Part shown: positions 58,815 through 64,000 of the stretch, piece after piece | How positions within the stretch are numbered: position 1 is the stretch's first letter | Layout: every line of letters starts with the position of its first letter | DNA from: JAKFWI01 sp035549875 | GTDB lineage: Bacteria; Pseudomonadota; Alphaproteobacteria; Caulobacterales; Aquidulcibacteraceae | Assembly: GCA_035549875.1 (NCBI GenBank) | Contig: DASZPV010000077.1 | Location: forward strand, 1 to 64,000 | DNA: 64,000 nucleotides | Reading direction: 5' to 3' | Position numbers and translations under genes: made by a program | The notes under the pieces: model-generated | The model's input: the letters and a program-made list of their open reading frames with translations, nothing else | Databases searched by the model: none | Told to the model about the DNA's origin: nothing

Positions 58815-59386
58815 CTGTCGAGCCCGGTGCGCGCGATGACGCGGCGCTGGTAAATGCCGCCCTTGCCGGCGAGAACCGCGCTTTCACGGACATAATGCGT
58901 CGGCATAAGGATGCGGTTTACCGCTTCATACGCCGCTATGTTGGCGACGCGGACGAAGCTTATGATCTCACGCAGGAAACATTCCTATCGGCATGGAACG
59001 CGCTTTCCGGCTTCGACACGAGCAAGCCGCTTTTGGCTTGGCTCCGCCGCATTGCGCTCAACAAATGCCGGGATTGGAGCCGCCGCCGTCAGGTGCGGCG
59101 CTTCTTCTTCGCCGCCAAATCTATTGACGCCGGCTCAATCGACGTTCAGCAGCCGCCGATGGCTACGGGCGCCGAGGAGAGTCAAATGGCCGCGCTCGAT
59201 GTCTGCATCGCCGCCTTGCCCCGCTCTCTAAAAGAGCCGCTGCTGTTGACGGTCGTCGAGGGCCTTTCGCACAAGGAGGCGGCCGTGGCCCTCAAGATCA
59301 GCCCCAAGGCGATTGAAACCCGCATCTATCGCGCACGCCAGATGCTGGCGCGCGATCTGGGACTTGCTGCTGCGAGCGATGACTAG
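58811..59386 (+). CDS. ECF sigma factor, CnrH-like
   Basis: 191 residues. Region 2: AFTDIMRRHKDAVYRFIRRYVGDADEAYDLTQETFLSAWNAL; region 4: LSHKEAAVALKISPKAIETRIYRARQML. Coupled to the CnrX-like gene (ATGA). Likely directs transcription of nearby copper genes (copC, copD, pcoAB) under metal stress; this target set is inference. Confidence 0.9.
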   Translation: MTVEPGARDDAALVNAALAGENRAFTDIMRRHKDAVYRFIRRYVGDADEAYDLTQETFLSAWNALSGFDTSKPLLAWLRRIALNKCRDWSRRRQVRRFFFAAKSIDAGSIDVQQPPMATGAEESQMAALDVCIAALPRSLKEPLLLTVVEGLSHKEAAVALKISPKAIETRIYRARQMLARDLGLAAASDD

Positions 59387-59474
59387 GAAGTCGCGCCGTT
59401 CGCATGAGGGGTTTGGCGCCGGGCTGCGTATCCATCATGCCAGCGCGCTCTTGCGCCCGATAAGAGGTTATCCA

Positions 59475-59828
59475 ATGAAAGCTCCCCTCGCCGCCCTGAT
59501 CCTGGGCGCCAGTCTTTTGGCCGGTCCTGCTTTCGCCCATGGCGGTATGGTCGAAACCAGCATTCACGACCAGCAAAAGTTCGCCGCAGCGCCTACGTCC
59601 GTGAAGGTGAATTTCGAGCATGAGAGCGCCATCACCAGCGTCACCCTGATGACCGCGGCCAAGAAACAGATCGCTGTCGATTTCAAACCGACAAAGGATA
59701 TGGGCAAGGAATATACGATCCCCCTGCCACAGCTCGGCAAGGGCGCATACATCCTCTCCTACAAGTCGGTGTCAAAAGACGGGCACGCCATGTCGGGCGC
59801 GGTAAGTTTCACAGTGACGGGCTCCTAA
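59475..59828 (+). CDS. copC: CopC-type periplasmic copper protein
   Basis: 117 residues: signal peptide ending AFAHG, so the mature N-terminus would begin with His as in CopC, then a beta-sandwich with KVNFEHESAITSVTL and SKDGHAMSGAVSFTV, the second His-bearing site. Shorter and without the Met-rich loop of CopC from Pseudomonas, so probably binds only Cu(II). Followed by copD. Confidence 0.88.
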   Translation: MKAPLAALILGASLLAGPAFAHGGMVETSIHDQQKFAAAPTSVKVNFEHESAITSVTLMTAAKKQIAVDFKPTKDMGKEYTIPLPQLGKGAYILSYKSVSKDGHAMSGAVSFTVTGS

Positions 59829-59830
59829 CG

Positions 59831-60679
59831 GTGGATATCGCGGCGGCGGCTTTGCTCTTTGTCTTCCGGACAGTGCTTAACGTCGCCGCTCTCCTCGCCA
59901 TCGGCCTATCGCTCCATACGGCGTTCGGTATCGTCGGACATCCATCGCTTGGACGGCTTCGCAACATTCTGATTGCCGCCACAGCGGCGGTCGCCGGCCT
60001 TGCCGCTTTGCGCCTTGCCATTTTGTTGGCCCAAATGGGCGACGACGCATTGGCTGTCGATTTCAGTATGTTGCCGTTGGCGTGGACCGCGCTGGGCGCA
60101 TCGACCGCGGCCCTATGGATCGGCGCTGGAGCGGTCGCTGTCGGACTCGCGGCAGGTTGGCGCGCCGCGTTCGTGCTCGGCGCACTTGGCATCGCCAGCG
60201 GTTTTGGTTTGACGGGTCACACACAGGCGCTGGAGAATTCAGGCTTTGCTCCGGCCGCAGCAGCCCTTCACGTACTTCTTGCGGGTTTTTGGATTGCAGC
60301 GCCGCTCACCCTGTGGCCAAGGCCGGCCATCCCGGATGCCGCGTTACACGCACGCCTTGAACGCTTTAGCGCCATCGCCGTCGTCGCCGTACCCGTTTTA
60401 GTCGTGGCCGGGATTTGGCTGGCTTGGACGCTAGCGAAAGGATTTTCCGGTCTGACAGGAACGGCTTATGGCCGCCTGCTGCTTTTCAAGCTCGGCGTTG
60501 TGTCTGTTGCGCTAGGCCTCGGGGCGCTGAACCGTCAAGTGATAACGGCGCGGATCCTACACGATCCCGACGCCGGGCAGCGGCTGCTACGGCTCTCGCT
60601 CAGTGGCGAGACTATCGTTTTTGCCGCCGCCATCCTAGCGGTGTCGGCGGCTACCACGTTTGTAGGTGCGGGCGAATAG
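59831..60679 (+). CDS. copD: CopD-type copper membrane protein
   Basis: 282 residues with about eight transmembrane helices; starts at GTG 59831, two bases after copC. Conserved LHVLLAGFWIAAPLTLWP and RFSAIAVVAVPVLVVAGIWLAW are typical of CopD/YebZ. Thought to move copper across the inner membrane or act with CopC. Confidence 0.9.
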   Translation: MDIAAAALLFVFRTVLNVAALLAIGLSLHTAFGIVGHPSLGRLRNILIAATAAVAGLAALRLAILLAQMGDDALAVDFSMLPLAWTALGASTAALWIGAGAVAVGLAAGWRAAFVLGALGIASGFGLTGHTQALENSGFAPAAAALHVLLAGFWIAAPLTLWPRPAIPDAALHARLERFSAIAVVAVPVLVVAGIWLAWTLAKGFSGLTGTAYGRLLLFKLGVVSVALGLGALNRQVITARILHDPDAGQRLLRLSLSGETIVFAAAILAVSAATTFVGAGE

Positions 60680-60700
60680 GATCGGGGCAGCACACAGCGC

Positions 60701-61675
60701 TCAGTACCAAGCTCGCAATCCTACGACGAAACTCGTCGCTTCGACGCTTTCGCCGGCCGCACGGGCAAAATCGGCCGTTTCCCCAAAACTCCGCTGCCAT
60801 GAGACGCCGATATAGGGCGCAAACTCCCGTCGAATTTCATAACGTAGTCGAAGTCCTATATTGGCGTCGGTCAATCCGTCACCGCGCCCGCGCGACGCGT
60901 CGCTCTTGCTCGCGAAATTCAATTCGGCGCGCGGCTGCAGCGCAAGACGTTGTGTGAGGAGCAGATCATACCTTCCCTCGGCGCGCGCCAGCACGTCGCC
61001 GCGTTCGCCGATAAACATAGCGCCTTCCAACTCGAACCAATAAGGAGCCAGAGCGTCTACGCCGAGCGCAAGATAGGCGCGTGACGGGCCAGGCTCGAAA
61101 TCATAGCGTAGGCCGGCCTGAAGGTTGGTGTAGGGACCAACGGCGCGCGAATAAAGCGCCTGCGCCTCCGCATCGTCGAGATGCTCGGCGCCTTCTCCCT
61201 CAGTCTTGACGACGAAACGGTTGATGTCGCCGCCGAGCCACGCCTCACCGTTCCAGCGATAACCATTCTCGCCTTCCGCCCGAGCGTATTCAAATTCATT
61301 CAACATAAATTTAGAAACTGTGGCGCCGCCGTGCTCGCTCCGAAGAGTCGCACGCGCGGCGTCCATCGCGGTTTTCGAGTAGTAGCCGTCGGCGGCGAAA
61401 TCGCCGGGTACATCAGGTGCAATCTCATTACCTGCTTCTGGCGGCGAGGCAGGTGCCGCATCCTGATCAGCCGCAGCCGGCGTCTTGGATGGCATTTGAG
61501 GCATCGCCGGCATTGGCGGTTGGTCGGCAGCGGGCGGTTTCTGCGGCATGCTGGGCATCGTCGGCATCGGTGTTTTTGCAACAGCCGCCGCTGGAGGTTC
61601 TGCATGTTGATGCTGCGCGATCGCGGGAGTCGCGAGACACACAACCATCGCTGTTGTAGCGAAAAACCGGCTCAT
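60701..61675 (-). CDS. pcoB: PcoB/CopB outer-membrane copper protein
   Basis: 324 residues: signal peptide, a Met/Pro-rich repeat segment (PMPTMPSMPQKPP and similar, about residues 35-70) that could bind Cu(I), then a beta-barrel domain (GYRWNGEAWLGGDINRFVVKTEGEG, AGLRYDFEPGPSRAYLALGVD) ending in an aromatic strand. Its start overlaps the stop of the multicopper oxidase gene (ATGA). Confidence 0.92.
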   Translation of the reverse strand: MSRFFATTAMVVCLATPAIAQHQHAEPPAAAVAKTPMPTMPSMPQKPPAADQPPMPAMPQMPSKTPAAADQDAAPASPPEAGNEIAPDVPGDFAADGYYSKTAMDAARATLRSEHGGATVSKFMLNEFEYARAEGENGYRWNGEAWLGGDINRFVVKTEGEGAEHLDDAEAQALYSRAVGPYTNLQAGLRYDFEPGPSRAYLALGVDALAPYWFELEGAMFIGERGDVLARAEGRYDLLLTQRLALQPRAELNFASKSDASRGRGDGLTDANIGLRLRYEIRREFAPYIGVSWQRSFGETADFARAAGESVEATSFVVGLRAWY

Positions 61676-63483
61676 GCGACGCCTCCTTTAAGAGGCCGCA
61701 CGGCGAAGACCTGAAACATGCCCGCATGCATGTGATAGAGCATGTGACAATGGAAGGCCCAGTCACCAGGCTCCGCAGTAAAATCGAATTTTACCACGCC
61801 ACCCGGCGCGACGGTTACCGTATGTTTGCGCGGCATGTGCCCGGCCGGGGAATCCTGCACCAATTCGAAAAAGTGCCCGTGCAAATGAATCGGGTGCGCC
61901 ATCATCGTGTCGTTGACGAGGCTGACACGCACGCGCTCGCCAGCTCGAAATGCGTAAGGCGGCGGGTTTTCTGAATATCTCCGCCCGTCAAAGCCCCACA
62001 TGAAGCGCTCCATGTTGCCGGTCAGGCGAATTTCCAGGGTTCGTGCGGGTGCGCGCGTATCCTGATTTGGCTCTAGCGCCACCAAATCCTTGTAAACCAG
62101 GACGCGGTGGCCAACGCTTTCGAGGCCCTGTCCCGTCTCAGCCGTTCGGTCTTTCGGCATTGGCGCGATCGTTTGTACGCCAGGGCCCAATTCAATTTGG
62201 GGCGCGTTTTTCCAATTGCGCATCGACATATCCATTCCGGCCATGTTGGACATGCTTGCCATCACGTCAGAACCGCGCTTGCGAGGCGCGGCCATACCAG
62301 GCGCAGCCATTTCCATATGGCCGCCATGATCTTCACCGGGCTTGGCCATGCCGCTGTGGTCCATGCCCATGTCTTTCATTGTGCCCAATGGACGCGCGCG
62401 GAGCGGCGGAACGACCGCGACCATGCCGGCGCGCGGCGCCAGCGTCGCCGCCGCAAGCCCGGACCGGTCGACGGCCTCGGCGACAATTGCAAAGGCGTTG
62501 TCTTCGGTGGGCGCAACGATCACGTCGTAGGTTTCGGCATTGCCGATCTGAAACTCGTCGACATCAACAGGGCGAATATTCTGCCCATCGGCGGCGACCA
62601 CTTTCAACTTGAGGCCTGGAAGGCGCACATTGAAAATGGTCTGCGCCGCGGCGTTGATGAAGCGAAGCCTAACGCGCTCGCCGGGCTGGAAAAGTGCGGT
62701 CCAATTATCTTTCGGCGCACGCCCGTTGATGAGAAACTTATAGATCGAGCCTGTGACATCCGAAATATCGGTTGGGTCCATGCGCGCCTTCGCCCAGTCA
62801 CGACGCTCGGCGAATGTTTGATCCTTGCCCGCGATGAGACCAGCCACGGTCTGGCGCTGGTAATTGAAGACCCCCGCCTCCTGTTTCATCTTCTCGAAAA
62901 CGCGATGAGGATGGAGGAAGGAGAAATCCGATAGGACGATCACATGTTCTCGGTCGTAAGCGACTGGATCGGGACCAGCCGGATCGATGATGATCGGCGC
63001 ATAGTGGCCTTCTTGCTCCTGCAGCCCTGAGTGACTGTGATACCAATAGGTGCCTGATTGCTTGACGGGAAATTCGTAGACGAAAGTCTCACCCGGTTTA
63101 ATGCCAGGAAAGGTCACGCCCGGCACGCCATCCATCTGGAACGGCACCAGCAAGCCATGCCAATGGATCGAAGTTTCTTCATCCAAATTGTTTGTGACGC
63201 TGATCCGAACTGTTTGCCCTTCCTTCAATCGCACCAATGGCCCCGGAACGGTTCCATTGATCGCGACGGCGTGCCCCTCGCGCCCTTCCAGATTTACGGC
63301 GGCGTGGCCGATCGAAAGACGGATATCGTTGCCCGAGACGGCGGGAGGGCTTGGCGCGATACCCGCGGATGTTGGCTGCGCCCAAGCGGGCAATAGGCCG
63401 GTCAGGGCGACACCTCCGCCAACATAGGCGACCGTCTGCAGAAAAGCGCGACGGCGTGGATAAAAGGGCCCGGGTGAGGTCAT
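61672..63483 (-). CDS. pcoA: PcoA/CopA multicopper oxidase
   Basis: 603 residues. Twin-arginine leader (PRRRAFLQTVAYVGG), then cupredoxin domains with copper ligands in SIHWHGLLVPFQMDGV, YWYHSHSGLQEQEGHYAP, HPIHLHGHFFELV and HCHMLYHMHAGMFQV, covering types 1, 2 and 3 sites. A Met/His-rich insert (MKDMGMDHSGMAKPGEDHGGHMEM) lies near residues 370-395. Oxidises Cu(I) in the periplasm. First gene of the leftward pcoAB pair. Confidence 0.95.
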   Translation of the reverse strand: MTSPGPFYPRRRAFLQTVAYVGGGVALTGLLPAWAQPTSAGIAPSPPAVSGNDIRLSIGHAAVNLEGREGHAVAINGTVPGPLVRLKEGQTVRISVTNNLDEETSIHWHGLLVPFQMDGVPGVTFPGIKPGETFVYEFPVKQSGTYWYHSHSGLQEQEGHYAPIIIDPAGPDPVAYDREHVIVLSDFSFLHPHRVFEKMKQEAGVFNYQRQTVAGLIAGKDQTFAERRDWAKARMDPTDISDVTGSIYKFLINGRAPKDNWTALFQPGERVRLRFINAAAQTIFNVRLPGLKLKVVAADGQNIRPVDVDEFQIGNAETYDVIVAPTEDNAFAIVAEAVDRSGLAAATLAPRAGMVAVVPPLRARPLGTMKDMGMDHSGMAKPGEDHGGHMEMAAPGMAAPRKRGSDVMASMSNMAGMDMSMRNWKNAPQIELGPGVQTIAPMPKDRTAETGQGLESVGHRVLVYKDLVALEPNQDTRAPARTLEIRLTGNMERFMWGFDGRRYSENPPPYAFRAGERVRVSLVNDTMMAHPIHLHGHFFELVQDSPAGHMPRKHTVTVAPGGVVKFDFTAEPGDWAFHCHMLYHMHAGMFQVFAVRPLKGGVA

Positions 63484-63732
63484 GGAGGCTCCAAGGATGA
63501 CGCGCGGATCGTTACGTAGAATACGCGCCGCTTCCGCGTATCCCTCATGCTATCCCGTGGATTTGTTCGTTGAAGTCCGCACCCTTAGCGGTGCGATATG
63601 CCCGAGCAAACGCGAAACGCCGCGACCAACGCTTCGTCGCGCCGGCCTGCGCTGCGAGGGTTTCTGCAGGCGCGTGCGTATGTGGGGTAAAAGGCGCAAT
63701 TCGCCTTTAGCACCTAGCTGAAGAGTAAGTCA

Positions 63733-64000
63733 TGCCTTCTCCATTGCTCATTCGCCCTTGGTTGATACGCGCGTCCCTGTTCGCGCTTGCACTATTCGCC
63801 GGTCCGGCGATCGCAGCGCCAACTATGGCGACGGCGATTTTCGCTGGTGGTTGTTTCTGGACGATGGAACATGGTCTTGAGGAAGTTCCTGGCGTGGTTT
63901 CCGCGGTGTCGGGCTTTACCGGGGGACCTGAAAAGAATCCGACCTACCAACAGGTCGCCAGTGAGCGGACCGGACATGTCGAAGCGGTCAAGGTTACCTA
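63733..64000 (+). CDS. msrA: Exported peptide-methionine (S)-S-oxide reductase, partial
   Basis: Runs off the right edge; 89 codons seen. A Sec signal (MPSPLLIRPWLIRASLFALALFAGPAIAA) is followed by AIFAGGCFWTMEHGLEEVPG and SAVSGFTGG, the MsrA active site with its catalytic Cys in GCFW. Repairs oxidised methionines. The signal peptide implies a periplasmic form, fitting protection of Met-rich copper proteins; that link is inference. Confidence 0.85.

Noticed and set aside
1..64000. CRISPR array or tRNA-anchored integration site
   Set aside because: No regularly spaced repeats and no tRNA cloverleaf were recognised; the island is beside dusA, a protein gene. Reading by eye can miss a tRNA, so a covariance-model scan would settle it.

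Overview
The window is high-GC alphaproteobacterial DNA. The core genes (der, a BamB-like lipoprotein gene, panB, cysD/cysNC, dusA), an intergenic repeat of the GAGCATTTTCC...GAGCCCCGG type that I know from Rhizobiales and Caulobacterales relatives, and an NrsF-type ECF regulator all point that way. I cannot name a genus. No rRNA, tRNA or CRISPR array was recognised.

Bases 1 to about 11.5 kb are chromosomal housekeeping: ribosome assembly GTPase Der, outer-membrane assembly (BamB-like, TPR partner), pantothenate synthesis (panB), an Spx/ArsC-like protein, sulfate activation (cysD, cysNC), an exported alpha/beta hydrolase, a DUF1289 protein, a membrane retropepsin-like protease, and dusA. A palindromic repeat has inserted at the start of cysN and duplicated its first 37 coding bases.

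From dusA rightwards the DNA looks like an integrative and conjugative element (ICE). A tyrosine recombinase is divergent from dusA, a known island integration site. Next comes a complete traG-copG-trbBCDEJLFGI conjugation operon ending in an excisionase-like gene (13.0-24.1 kb), then an Lrp regulator, a long ParB-like protein, an ArdC antirestriction protein and an SSB-like protein. The transfer signal peptidase traF, a candidate oriT and a short relaxase lie at 41.1-43.0 kb. The far attachment site was not found and probably lies beyond the window.

Inside the element, 28.1-37.7 kb is a defence and conflict region: a DUF262/HNH protein (GmrSD-like), an unknown protein plus a HEPN-like protein, an operon of patatin phospholipase, metallo-beta-lactamase-fold protein and one E2-E1-JAB fusion protein, and a 'mobile mystery' HTH/Fic pair with a phased operator array. 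The patatin/MBL/E2-E1-JAB operon resembles type II CBASS with the CD-NTase replaced by an MBL protein, and is the best candidate for an under-described system.

An arsenic module (37.9-40.8 kb: arsR, arsI, two unrelated arsC genes, arsN, an aqpS-like channel, no arsB/acr3) is bracketed by two copies of an approximately 85-base repeat. From 43.5 kb to the end is copper/heavy-metal cargo: a Cus-type RND system with CusF, an ECF/NrsF pair, a Cu P-type ATPase with a CueR-type operator, a CnrYXH-like sigma system, CopC/CopD, PcoB/PcoA, and the start of an exported MsrA. Together these would pump copper out, oxidise Cu(I) and repair copper-damaged protein.
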